DNA of 64,000 nt from the NCBI RefSeq assembly GCF_963422545.1, contig NZ_OY730243.1:101901-165900 (forward strand), in the 5' to 3' direction. Shown here one piece after another: positions 9,761-20,300 of this stretch (its first letter is position 1; each line of letters starts with the position of its first letter). The notes under the pieces are model-generated. The model saw only the letters and a list, made by a program, of their open reading frames with translations. It searched no databases and was not told the DNA's origin. Source of the DNA: an uncultured Flavobacterium sp. (GTDB lineage Bacteria > Bacteroidota > Bacteroidia > Flavobacteriales > Flavobacteriaceae). The translations under genes and the position numbers were made by a program.

Positions 9761-12340
9761 TTATTGAATTCTATCTAAAGCATCATCATTTCCTAGTTTT
9801 TTTGTTGGCTTTTTAGTATTTACATTTCCAAAATTATAGGTGAATTCAATTCCAAATTTTCTACTGTCTCTATAGCGCGTTTTTTCTGAACTGTAGTTCG
9901 TGAAATATTGGTCTGAAGTATATACATTACGTTTTAATATGTCTGTACCTGAAATCCTTAGTTGTCCCTTATTTTTTAAAATATTTATTAAAAAAGAAGC
10001 GTCAATATTTCCAACAGCTCCTATATGGGTTAACTCATTAGTAAGCTTAGACGAGTATGTACCAATTACTTCCAGTTTTAAATTCTTTGAAAAACTAATA
10101 GTATGATCTGTTTTAAGATTAAACCATGAAGAAGACAAACTATATTTACTGCCTAAAACCATTCCGGTTGATTTTGAATACCCGGCTACAGTGCCACTAT
10201 TCTGACTGTTCCACCATGAAGTGATTTTTATAGGGTAAAATACATCAATATAAAAATCATGAGACTGATCCAGATTTTGCAATGAAAAGTAGGTAACTCC
10301 TGTATCAAAATTCTGACTGTAAGGAAATTGCCCCAACATACCTTTGATATAAACGTAATTAAGCGATATGTTTAGTTTGTCTAAATTTATGTTTACAGAA
10401 AAGTTATCGTTGTACTGTGGTTTTAATGCCGGATTGCCTGTAAAAACAGTATAACTATTTACAAATATGGTATAGGGAACCAATTCGTTATAGGGAGTTC
10501 TAATGATGGTTTTCTTATAAGAAAACGAATAATTATAAAGATCACTTATATCATGCTGATAGAAAAAAGTTGGGAAAAACTTAAGATATTTTTGAGGTTC
10601 ACCACCTGTATAAGTTGCATCTGTGTTTTCTAATCGCAGACCAAATTGAAGTTTATCTTTTGTCCAGTTTTTATATAAAATACCATAAGCAGATGAGATT
10701 GTCTCTCTTAATTTGGTATCATTTGAATACTCTGGTATAATAACATTTGAACCGTTGATGTTTTCTTCGTAGACTATCTGACTTTTGGAATTTGATGTTT
10801 GGTTTTTCAAACCTGCTTCGAGTTTCCATTGATTTTTAAAATTTTGGATATAATCCAATTGTGCAATCCAGATATCAATTCCAGTTGAATTTGTGGTTTG
10901 ATATTCATTAGGCACTCTTATTGTTTCGCCATCTTTTCCTAAAACATACGATGGAAATGATTGGAAAAAATCGCTTTGATAAGGCGTATAAGTTCCCAAC
11001 ATATTTATTTCTGTATCTCCGGATTTAGAAGAAAAATGATAATTCAGGTTATAGTTATTTGTGTATCCTTTACTTCTTAAAGGACTTTTAGTTACTAAAA
11101 CTGAATCTATTGGAGAATTTAGTTTACTGAATTCATCTGTAGAATTAAAATTACCTGTTCTACGAAATGGATTTGTTATTACAAGTGCACCAATATATTG
11201 GTTATCTGTTATATCATACTGAACTCCAGCCTGAGCAGAATAGAATTTTTGATAAAACAAACGGGTTAGATCTTCATTAATAACATCCTTACCGTTAAGT
11301 ATTCTTTCTGTATTATTAAAAGTCATTTGGTCACTTTTACGATAGCCCAATGTACCATAAGTCGTTAGTTTGCCTTTTCTATAGGTTAAATTGGCATTTA
11401 CACCATATTCGCCATATTCGCCCTGAGCACCAGTGACTCTTACATTTCCTGTATAGCCATCCATCTGCCCTTTTTTTGTAATGATATTTATTACTGCTCC
11501 ATAAGTCGCATCGTACTTAGCTGATGGATTTGTAATTAATTCCATTGATAAAATATTACCTGCAGGAATCATTTGCAGGACGTTTTCAATAGAACTGTCC
11601 GGATATTGCTTATTATCTACCAAAACGAGTGTTTTCTTTGATTGTAAGCTCACTTCATTTGTAGCTGATATCGTTACAAAAGGTGTATTTTTTAATAAGT
11701 CGAAAGAAGTTCCGGCTGCTAAAGCATTATCTTTTACCTTAATTACAAAACGATCGCTTTTTCTTTCTACCAGATCAATCTTTTTTGTAATAACAACTTC
11801 TTCCAGTTTGTTAACATCGGGAATCAGAATTAAAGGCGGAGAAACTACAATTGCATCCGGTTCTAATTTTATTATTTCAGAATAAAAAGCAGCAAATCCA
11901 AATGCATAAGCTTTTAAATAGTAACTGCCCGGTTCAATATCTGAAAGATGAAACAATCCCTGAGAATCTGTTAAGGTTCCTTGCACAAAAGTTGAATCAA
12001 CTGAGCGGAACAATGAAACCTCGACAAATTCCTGAGATTCTCCTGTTTCATTTAATACATTTCCTTTTAAATCAGCGCTTTTTTTTAATTGTACCTTTTT
12101 AATGGTATCAAAAAGCTCGTCTTTTGATTTAAAAAAAGGTACAATTTTATAATTATTGCCAGGATGAATAGTAGTATTCGAAAGAACACGTAACTCTTTT
12201 TCCTTATTTGGCGTTTTATTTATTGAAAAGGATAAATTAAAAAACAACATAAACGTTAACATCAATATAGCAGAGCCAAAATGGTCCTTTTTCTTATAAT
12301 TTATATATAGACAGGATACTAAATACCTCTTGTATTTCAT
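9761..12340 (-). CDS. Outer-membrane beta-barrel protein, TonB-dependent-receptor-like, with carboxypeptidase-regulatory-like domain
   Basis: 859 residues. After a basic N-region there is a hydrophobic signal (about 23-40, ending FSINK). Then comes a beta-sandwich carboxypeptidase-regulatory-like domain (about 90-165; LKGNVLNETG, TDSQGLFHLSDIEPGSYYL), a plug-like domain (about 175-290; VVITKK, LVLVDNK, NPSAKYDATYGAVINI) and a long barrel rich in alternating Tyr/Asn/Gly strands, ending FTYNFGN plus a short tail. This is the Bacteroidota OMP_b-brl_3 family related to SusC/TonB receptors. Known relatives sit in the outer membrane; many are uncharacterised. It is the second gene of the tailoring operon, 73 bases after the CmlA-like gene. 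Inference: it either lets the peptide out across the outer membrane or takes it, possibly metal-loaded, back in. Met27 is a possible alternative start that would shorten the signal peptide's basic region. Confidence 0.88.
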   Translation of the reverse strand: MKYKRYLVSCLYINYKKKDHFGSAILMLTFMLFFNLSFSINKTPNKEKELRVLSNTTIHPGNNYKIVPFFKSKDELFDTIKKVQLKKSADLKGNVLNETGESQEFVEVSLFRSVDSTFVQGTLTDSQGLFHLSDIEPGSYYLKAYAFGFAAFYSEIIKLEPDAIVVSPPLILIPDVNKLEEVVITKKIDLVERKSDRFVIKVKDNALAAGTSFDLLKNTPFVTISATNEVSLQSKKTLVLVDNKQYPDSSIENVLQMIPAGNILSMELITNPSAKYDATYGAVINIITKKGQMDGYTGNVRVTGAQGEYGEYGVNANLTYRKGKLTTYGTLGYRKSDQMTFNNTERILNGKDVINEDLTRLFYQKFYSAQAGVQYDITDNQYIGALVITNPFRRTGNFNSTDEFSKLNSPIDSVLVTKSPLRSKGYTNNYNLNYHFSSKSGDTEINMLGTYTPYQSDFFQSFPSYVLGKDGETIRVPNEYQTTNSTGIDIWIAQLDYIQNFKNQWKLEAGLKNQTSNSKSQIVYEENINGSNVIIPEYSNDTKLRETISSAYGILYKNWTKDKLQFGLRLENTDATYTGGEPQKYLKFFPTFFYQHDISDLYNYSFSYKKTIIRTPYNELVPYTIFVNSYTVFTGNPALKPQYNDNFSVNINLDKLNISLNYVYIKGMLGQFPYSQNFDTGVTYFSLQNLDQSHDFYIDVFYPIKITSWWNSQNSGTVAGYSKSTGMVLGSKYSLSSSWFNLKTDHTISFSKNLKLEVIGTYSSKLTNELTHIGAVGNIDASFLINILKNKGQLRISGTDILKRNVYTSDQYFTNYSSEKTRYRDSRKFGIEFTYNFGNVNTKKPTKKLGNDDALDRIQ

Positions 12341-12413
12341 AGATTAAAAAAATTATAATGTAAAGTAAGAATGACTGCATGTATCAATTAATGAATTTTG
12401 TGTTTACAGCTTG

Positions 12414-14024
12414 TTATAAACTCAATTCGTAAGCGTATAAAATCTCTTTTTCGCCAAAAAGTCTTTCAGCAATAATTCCTCTTTTAGTACACTCTTCTAC
12501 TAGTTTGTTTGATTGCACAATAGGGTTAGATTCATCTGTGTATTTCAAACTGCTTATAAATTCCAGCCAAGGTTCCTGACCCATTGCATATACATAAGCT
12601 TCTTTAGGATTGAATATGTTTACCAAGTGCATTCCTTTGTCAAAATCTGACCCTGAAAGTCTTCTTGACTGATCTTTATCTCTTTGTAAATCCTGAGTCA
12701 GTAAAGGTCCGTACAACCATGTTAATGGCGCTCCGTCACATTCCATTCCTAGGAACACAACATCGACATCTCCGGTAATACGGTGTACATGTTTGTATAA
12801 ATTTGCTTCCATAACTCTTGCATCGGCAACAAATAAAAATGAAAACGTTCCTACCTCAATATGATAACAAATTTTTGCATTTACATTCAAATCACTATGT
12901 TCTCCTGTAAAAGGAATACCAGTTAAAACACAATTTTTAAATTGCAATTTTTCCATTTCTCCAATTTCAATTACATTATTGAAACCTATTTTATTGAAAA
13001 GCAATTTTAAATTTGGATCCTGTAACGCTCCTGAATTAGTACGAGGAATAATGATGTTCTTAATTTTATGACGTAACGGAAGTAATGTTTCTAACAAAAT
13101 GTGATCCTGATGATTGTGTGTAATCAAAACATAATCGATAGTATCCGGCAAATCAATATCAGAGAAATGATTGATAGACGATTGGTAACCGTAATAACTA
13201 ATTACGGGATCTACCAATATACTAATATCCTGAGTTTCAATAAGAATACAGGCATGTCCAAAATAACGCATCCTTACATTTGAACCTTCGTATTTATCGT
13301 AATTTTGGTGCTCTTCCTGCGTAAAGAATGTCTTAAACAAATCTAAATCAGCTTCTGGAATATTTAGTTTATTTGCTATTTCTTCAATTGTTCCTGGTTC
13401 TCTTTTCATTTTGCTTAAAGCATCAATACCAAGATCTTTAAACGGAATATCTAAATGCACCACATTTGGTTCGTCTAATTTTGGCGTACTTAAACAGAAA
13501 GGGCGTTCATCATTATCTGTAGTCCATAAAGCAATACTTTGTGATTTTTCATTGTAAAATTCGCTATCATACAATAAAGTCTCAAAAAACCGATACGAAG
13601 CATTATTATTTAAATCGTATACCAACTCTACATATCCTTTTAGAATTTCAGGCACTTTATCATACAAAGTTTCCAAAGAAAATCCCTTTGCATTAGCCTT
13701 TAGCATGGCGTCTAATTCCTGAATTGCAGCTGCCATCGCAATAGAACTTGCTTGTTCCTGGATAGTAGTTTCTTTTAGTTCTTTGATATCCTCTACTCTT
13801 GAATATTTATAATCAATAAAAGGACCTCCTAACATTTTAGGATTTTTAACTGCCGCAACGTGTATTTGCTCTGATTGTATATAGGAATTCATGATTTTTA
13901 AATGTCTTCCTACTATATTCATAGCAGCAGTTGCCGGCGATATTAAATGTGGCCATGCATACCATCTCCCTATTAAAGGTTCAATAACTACATTAGGTTT
14001 CAAATACCAATTATTGTTTTCCAT
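12414..14024 (-). CDS. CmlA-like metallo-beta-lactamase-fold protein, candidate diiron beta-hydroxylase of carrier-bound amino acids
   Basis: 536 residues. Residues 1 to about 245 form an N-terminal domain (PLIGRWYAWPHLISPATAA at 16-34) that ordinary metallo-beta-lactamases lack; about 250-536 is a metallo-beta-lactamase fold. Metal ligands: His303, His305, Asp307, His308 (THNHQDH), Glu375 and His376 (TGEHSD), Asp401 (VADAR). CmlA, the diiron oxygenase that beta-hydroxylates a carrier-bound aminoaryl-alanine in chloramphenicol synthesis, is of similar length. Its ligands as I recall them (H305, H307, D309, H310, E377, D403) are each offset by exactly two from these; that numbering is from memory and needs checking. 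The presence of a Glu ligand favours an oxygenase over a hydrolase. It is the first gene behind a promoter shared in design with NRPS1. Inference: it hydroxylates the beta carbon of one or more residues, Tyr/Phe or Asn being the obvious candidates. Confidence 0.85.
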   Translation of the reverse strand: MENNNWYLKPNVVIEPLIGRWYAWPHLISPATAAMNIVGRHLKIMNSYIQSEQIHVAAVKNPKMLGGPFIDYKYSRVEDIKELKETTIQEQASSIAMAAAIQELDAMLKANAKGFSLETLYDKVPEILKGYVELVYDLNNNASYRFFETLLYDSEFYNEKSQSIALWTTDNDERPFCLSTPKLDEPNVVHLDIPFKDLGIDALSKMKREPGTIEEIANKLNIPEADLDLFKTFFTQEEHQNYDKYEGSNVRMRYFGHACILIETQDISILVDPVISYYGYQSSINHFSDIDLPDTIDYVLITHNHQDHILLETLLPLRHKIKNIIIPRTNSGALQDPNLKLLFNKIGFNNVIEIGEMEKLQFKNCVLTGIPFTGEHSDLNVNAKICYHIEVGTFSFLFVADARVMEANLYKHVHRITGDVDVVFLGMECDGAPLTWLYGPLLTQDLQRDKDQSRRLSGSDFDKGMHLVNIFNPKEAYVYAMGQEPWLEFISSLKYTDESNPIVQSNKLVEECTKRGIIAERLFGEKEILYAYELSL

Positions 14025-14111
14025 AAAAAAAAATTTTATTGTTTAAGTTAAATTTCAAATAAGGTTTTTTCCTGATTAATCTACATCTTAAATTAATTAC
14101 AAGATCTCGTC

Positions 14112-14178
14112 GACTTTTCAACAAAATAACAGCAAGTTTTCTCCTAAAAATTACGGTCTTTATCTATAAAATTTACGG
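14112..14178 (-). promoter_or_regulatory. Promoter/operator of the tailoring-export operon with two 22-base-period direct repeats
   Basis: Read on the minus strand, two copies of the core CCGTAA (plus-strand TTACGG at 14151-14156 and 14173-14178) lie 22 bases apart, each followed by an A/T-rich run. About 12 bases further downstream is CTGTTATTTTG (within 14112-14132), followed by TTGAAAA. The same arrangement occurs before NRPS1 at 63221-63286. The period equals two helical turns, as expected for a dimeric activator on one DNA face, and is like LytTR sites. TTATTTTG is one base off the Bacteroidota -7 consensus TAnnTTTG, and no -33 TTG is evident, which fits activator dependence. The regulator is unknown. 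The rest of the 14025-14379 gap holds the NRPS4 terminator and no gene. Confidence 0.6.
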
Positions 14179-14271
14179 TCTTTTTGCCACTACCCGAAAA
14201 CACTTATGTACAATAGAATTTATTACTTTTTGTTTACTTTAAATTAATATCAAAATTGCTTTTTGACCCAT

Positions 14272-14304
14272 AAAAAAACCCCTAATGACCATAAACATTA
14301 GGGG
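14272..14304 (-). terminator. Intrinsic terminator after NRPS4
   Basis: A perfect 9-base-pair stem: CCCCTAATG (14279-14287) and CATTAGGGG (14296-14304) around an 8-base loop. On the minus strand it is followed at once by seven T residues (14278-14272). It lies about 75 bases beyond the NRPS4 stop codon and ends the NRPS1-4 transcription unit before the tailoring operon promoter. Confidence 0.88.
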
Positions 14305-14379
14305 GCAAAAAATCTCAAAAAAAACCTAACAAACCACGAATTATAAACCAAAATATAAAACGTATTTTAAATATCAATA

Positions 14380-17300
14380 TTAAAAGTCATCCACCTGAAT
14401 CAATGTATTAGTCAGCTCTATGATTGCTTTTTTATATCCTTCCAGATTCGACTTATTAAGAGCGTCCCAGTGACCGCCTTCTATATATTCATGCATTGTA
14501 TCACCAGTTGTAAAATTGCTCCAGTTTTTCATTCTTAACGGAATATAATTCCCTTTGGCTTCAAACAAGCAGAGTTTATTTTTTATCCTTCCTGTTTGCT
14601 CATATTTATTGAAGATTTGGAAATTATTGTTCAAAAAGCGTCTTAACGATTCTTCCTGAACTTCGTCTTTACCTGTTAGTATTCGATACTGTTTTACCAG
14701 CCAATCCGTTTCGGTTTCATAATCGAATGAATCATTGCTTTTTATTTTAGCAACAGAATCTATTAACACTAACGATACATTTAGGTTCTTCTTTTCCAAA
14801 ATTTTAGCCATTTCAAAGGCAATATTTCCACCCATAGAATAGCCTACAAGAATTATATCATCATTTTTTTGATTGCTAATTAATTGCTCACAAAATACAG
14901 ATGCAGCCTGCTCAATAGATTCAAACAACGGTTCTTCTTTTTCTAATCCGGAATATTGAAAACCGAAACAATTAAAACCTTCGCCAAGCATTTGAGTCAA
15001 TGGCTTATAAAGCATACTATTTCCTATAACGGGAGGCACGAAATAAATGTTTTTTGCAGCTATATCTGCCTTATTTTCCAGATTTAGCAATGCTGTATAT
15101 CCTGTTTTTGTATTTCCTAAGGCTTCAATAGTTGGATTATGATATATATCCTGAAGTTTCAATGGCAAATGCGTCGTTTTCAATATTAAAGAATGCACTT
15201 TTAAAGCTTTCAAGCTATTCCCTCCGAGTTCAAAGAAATTATCAAGGACGCTTATTTTGTCTTTTTTCAAGACTTCCTGCCATATTGCCAAGAGTTTTTC
15301 TTCTCTTTCGTTACGAGGAGTTATATACTCAACATCACTTGCAATTTCCTGTGCCTCCGGAGCAGGCAGCTTTTTCTTGTCAATCTTTCCGTTGGGCGTC
15401 AAAGGCATTTGATCTATTTTTATCCAATGTGCAGGAATCATATATGAAGGCAAACTCTCGCCAATAAATTTGCGAAGGTCTGCTACAGGAACTGTTTTTT
15501 CACCAACAAAATAAGCTACTACTTCGTTTTGTCCGTCTGAGTTTTTATGCGCCAAAACACATGCAGATGCAATATCGGGATGTTTCTCTAAAGTATTCTC
15601 GATTTCTCCCAGTTCAATTCTGTAGCCTCGTATTTTGACCTGATCGTCTATTCGACCCAGGAATTCGATGTTACCATCGTTTTGCCATTTGCCTAAATCT
15701 CCGGTTTTGTACATTCTTTCTCCTTTTGCAAAAGGATTCTCAATGAACTTCTCAGCCGTTAAATCTGCTTTATGGAGATAACCTCTGGCGAGTCCTTTAC
15801 CACTGATGTATATTTCTCCCAGAACTCCTATTGGTTGTGGCTGTAAGGCGGAGTTTAAAATATAAAACTGGGTATTTGCAATAGGATGCCCAATTAAAAT
15901 GGGAACATTTCTATTGGTAATCTGGTAAATAGAGCTATAGGTTGTGTCTTCTGATGGTCCGTATAGATTGCGTATTTCCATTGCCTCTATATCCAGACTC
16001 GCCAGATATTTCTCCGGAATAGGCTCTCCCGCCATATTAAGCACTTTTACCTGACTAAAATCTACCTGCTCATTTAATAATGCACCTACCGCACTTGGAA
16101 CCATATTGAGCAGTATATCTTCTTTTGTATCCAAATATTGTGGAACGGCAAGAGCGTTTGACAATAATCTGATTTTCTTTCCAATGCAAAGGGTATAAAG
16201 CAATTCGAAGATCGAAAGATCAAAACAAATAGAGGTTACCGCAAAAACAGTATCGAATCTGGAATTGGAGAATTCTTCTTTACACCAGCTTATAAAAGCT
16301 ACTGCATTGCTGTGCTCAATCATAACTCCTTTTGGATTTCCTGTAGATCCTGAAGTGTAGATTACGTAAGCCAGATTGTTTGCTGTATTAATTGTGCTTA
16401 GATTTTCCTGACTTAGGTTATTCAAGGCGTTAAATTCTTTTAGAACTTCTTCATCGATTAGCAGTTTACACTTACTGTCTGCCAGCATATAGGCTATTCT
16501 TTCAGATGGATAATCCATATCAATTGGCAAATAAGCACCACCTGATTTTAATATTCCAAGCAAGACCACCAGCATCGAATCGTTTCTTTCTAATTTAATA
16601 CCAATGAGATCTTCTGCATTTATCAGCTGTTTTTCTCTTAGATAATGACCAAATTCATTGGCTTTTGCATTAAGCTCGTTATAAGTAAACTCTTTGTTTC
16701 CATAAACAAGTGCAATGGCATCAGGTGTTTTGGCAACCTGTTCTTCAAACAAATCCATGATGGTTTTATCCTTTGGATAAGGACTTTCTGTATCATTAAA
16801 GGATATTAATAGCTGCTCTTTTTCGACATCGCTTAAATAATTGAGCTGACGGATTTCAAGGGTTGGTGTTGCCACTATGGCGTCCATCAGATTTACTAAA
16901 TGTGCCAGTAACTGATCGGCTATTTTCTGTGTATAGATATCTGAATTGTATTCTAAACTTACCAATAATGTATCTCCTAAATCCTCGAAGTTAAATGTAA
17001 AATCAAACTTACTCACCACAGCAGTAGAACCTTCATAAGAACTTACCTGAAGATCTCCTAATGATGGATTACTTTCTTGATTGGATTCGTTGTTTTGTAA
17101 CATGACCATCACATCAAAAAGTGGATTTCTGCTCATATCACGATGCAAATTCAATGCGTCAACCAATTCATCAAAAGGATAAAGCTGGTGTTCATAAGCC
17201 CCAAGAGTGACTTCTTTAACTTCCTTTAATAGGTTAATGAAATTATCCTCCGCTTTGAATCGTGTTCGTAAAGCCAATGTATTGACATAAAAACCAATTT

Positions 17301-20300
17301 GATTTTCTAAATCAGCATGTTCTCTGCCCGCTATTGGAGAACCTATAATGATATCTTGTTGATTGCTATACCTGTACAATAATGTGTTAACAACTGCCAA
17401 CACTCCCATGAACAAGGTTCCATTCTCTTCCTGGCTTATTTTTTTAATTCCGCTACTCGTTTGTGGCGTAATAATTTTAGAGACAATACCTCCGTTAAAA
17501 GTCTGTACCACAGGTCTAACGTTTCCTTGCCCTAATTCAAGTACTGGCAATGTTCCTTCAAATTGGTTTAACCAATATCCTTTATGTCCTTTTAGATCTT
17601 CGGCGCTAAGTTGTTGATTTTGCCATGCGCTGTAATCTTTGTATTGGATTGGTAAAGCGGGTAAAGAATCTCCACTGTTATACAAATGAAGTAATTCTTT
17701 AATCAGTATTCCCATTGACCATCCATCACTGATAATATGATGCATCGCATAAGCAAATACAAATTGATTTGTCTCTGTCTGATATACTGCAGCGCGCAAT
17801 AACGGTCCTTTTTTCAGATTAAAAGGAAGTCCAAAAACGGACTGAACTTCTTGTTCAAGTATTTCTCTTGGTTTGGATTCTTTGCGAATATCTTTGTATT
17901 CTAAATGAAATCCAATGTCTTCAGAAGAAAGAATAAACTGTCTTACTTCTTCCTGATCATTTTGTTTGAATACGGTTCTTAAAATCTCATGTCGGTCAAT
18001 TAGTTTCGAGAATGCATTGCCTAACGCTTCAATATTTAAATCTCCGTTAAAAACATAGACTCCGGGCATGTTATACGCCGTATTGGTTTCTTCGAACTGA
18101 CTTAAAATCCATAACCTTTTTTGACCAACTGATAATGTGTAGCTTTCCTGTTCAGCTATTTTATTGATTTCTGCATGTATTTTGTGTATTCCAGCAGTTT
18201 CAATATCATTGGATAATTTTTCAATCGTTGGGTTAGTAAATAATGCACGCATGCCTAACTCTATATCAAAACTTTTTGTCAATCTTGATAATAACTGAAT
18301 GGCTTTTAAACTATTCCCTCCGAGTTCAAAGAAATTATCAAGAACACTTATTTTGTCTTTTTTCAAAACTTCCTGCCATATTGCCAAGAGTTTTTCTTCT
18401 CTTTCGTTACGAGGAGTTATATACTCAACATCACTTGCGATTTCCTGCGCCTCCGGAGCAGGCAGCTTTTTCTTGTCAATCTTTCCGTTGGGTGTTAAAG
18501 GCATTTGGTCTATTTTTACCCAATGTGCAGGAATCATATATGAAGGTAAACTCTCGCCAATAAATTTGCGAAGCGCTGCTACAAGAACAGTTTTTTCACT
18601 TACAAAATAAGCGACTACTTCGTTTTGTCCGTCTGAGTTTTTATGTGCTAAAACACACGCCGCTTCGATCTGAGGATGTTTCTCTAAAGTATTCTCTATT
18701 TCTCCCAGTTCAATTCTGTAGCCTCGTATTTTGACCTGATCGTCTATTCTTCCTAAAAATTCAATATTTCCATCGTTTTGCCATTTGCCTAAATCTCCGG
18801 TTTTGTACATTCTTTCTCCTTTTGCAAAAGGATTCTCAATGAACTTCTCAGCCGTTAAATCTGCTTTATGCAGATAACCTCTGGCCAGTCCTTTACCGCT
18901 TATGTATATTTCTCCCAGAACTCCTACAGATTGTGGCTGTAAGGCAGAGTTTAAAATATAAAACTGGGTGTTTGCAATTGGATGTCCAATTAAAATAGGC
19001 ACATTTCTATTGGTAATCTGATAAATAGAACTATAGGTTGTGTCTTCTGATGGTCCGTATAGATTGCGTATTTCTATTGCCTCTATATCCAGACTCGCCA
19101 GATATTTCTCCGGAATAGGTTCTCCCGCCATATTAAGTACTTTTACCTGACTGAAATCTACCTGCTCATTCAGTAAAGCACCTACCGCACTTGGAACCAT
19201 ATTAAGTAAAATATCTTCTTTTGTGTCCAAATATTGTGGGACCGCCAAAGCATTAGATAATAATCTGATTTTCTTTCCAATGCAAAGGGTATAAAGCAAT
19301 TCGAATATCGAAAGATCAAAACAAATCGATGTCACGGCAAAAACAGTATCAAATCTGGAATTTGAAAATTCTTCTTTACACCAGCTTATAAAAGCTACTG
19401 CATTGCTGTGCTCAATCATAACTCCTTTTGGATTTCCTGTAGATCCTGAAGTGTAGATTACGTAAGCCAGATTGTTTGCCGTATTGATTGTGCTTAGATT
19501 TTCCTGACTTAAATCTCCGCTTTCTAATGCGTTAAATTCTTTTAGAATTTCTTCATCGATTAGCAGTTTACACTTACTGTCGGCCAGCATATAGGCTATT
19601 CTTTCTGATGGATAATCCATATCAATTGGCAAATAAGCGCCACCTGATTTTAATATTCCAAGCAAGACCATCAGCATCGAATCGTTTCTTTCTAATTTAA
19701 TACCAATGAGATCTTCAGCTTTTATCAGATGTTTTTCTCTTAGATAATGACCAAATTCATTGGCTTTTGCGTTAAGCTCGTTATAAGTAAACTCTTTGTT
19801 TCCATAAACAAGTGCAATTGCATCAGGTGTTTTGGCAACCTGTTCTTCAAACAAATCTATGATGGTTTTATCCTCTGGATAAACTGCTGTTGTATTATTA
19901 AACGCAACCAGCAACTGGTCTTTCTCAACATCGTTTAAATAATTGAGCTGACGAATTTCAAGTGTTGGTGTTGCCACAATGGCGTCCATCAGATTTACTA
20001 AATGTGCTAATAACTGATCGGCTATTTTCTGTGTATAGATATCTGAATTGTATTCTAAACTTACCGATAATGTATCTCCTAAATCCTCAAAATTAAATGT
20101 AAAATCAAACTTACTCACCACAGCCGTAGAACCTTCATAAGAACTTACCTGAAGATCTCCTAATGATGGATTACTTTCTTGATTGGATTCGTTGTTTTGT
20201 AACATGACCATCACATCAAAAAGTGGATTTCTGCTCATATCACGATGCAAATTCAATGCATCAACCAATTCATCAAAAGGATAAACCTGATGTTCATAAG

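Noticed and set aside
12414..14024. Annotation as a beta-lactamase, lactonase or generic hydrolase.
   Set aside because: The large N-terminal domain, Glu ligand and NRPS context fit the CmlA-like oxygenase group better; the MBL fold alone is not evidence for hydrolysis.
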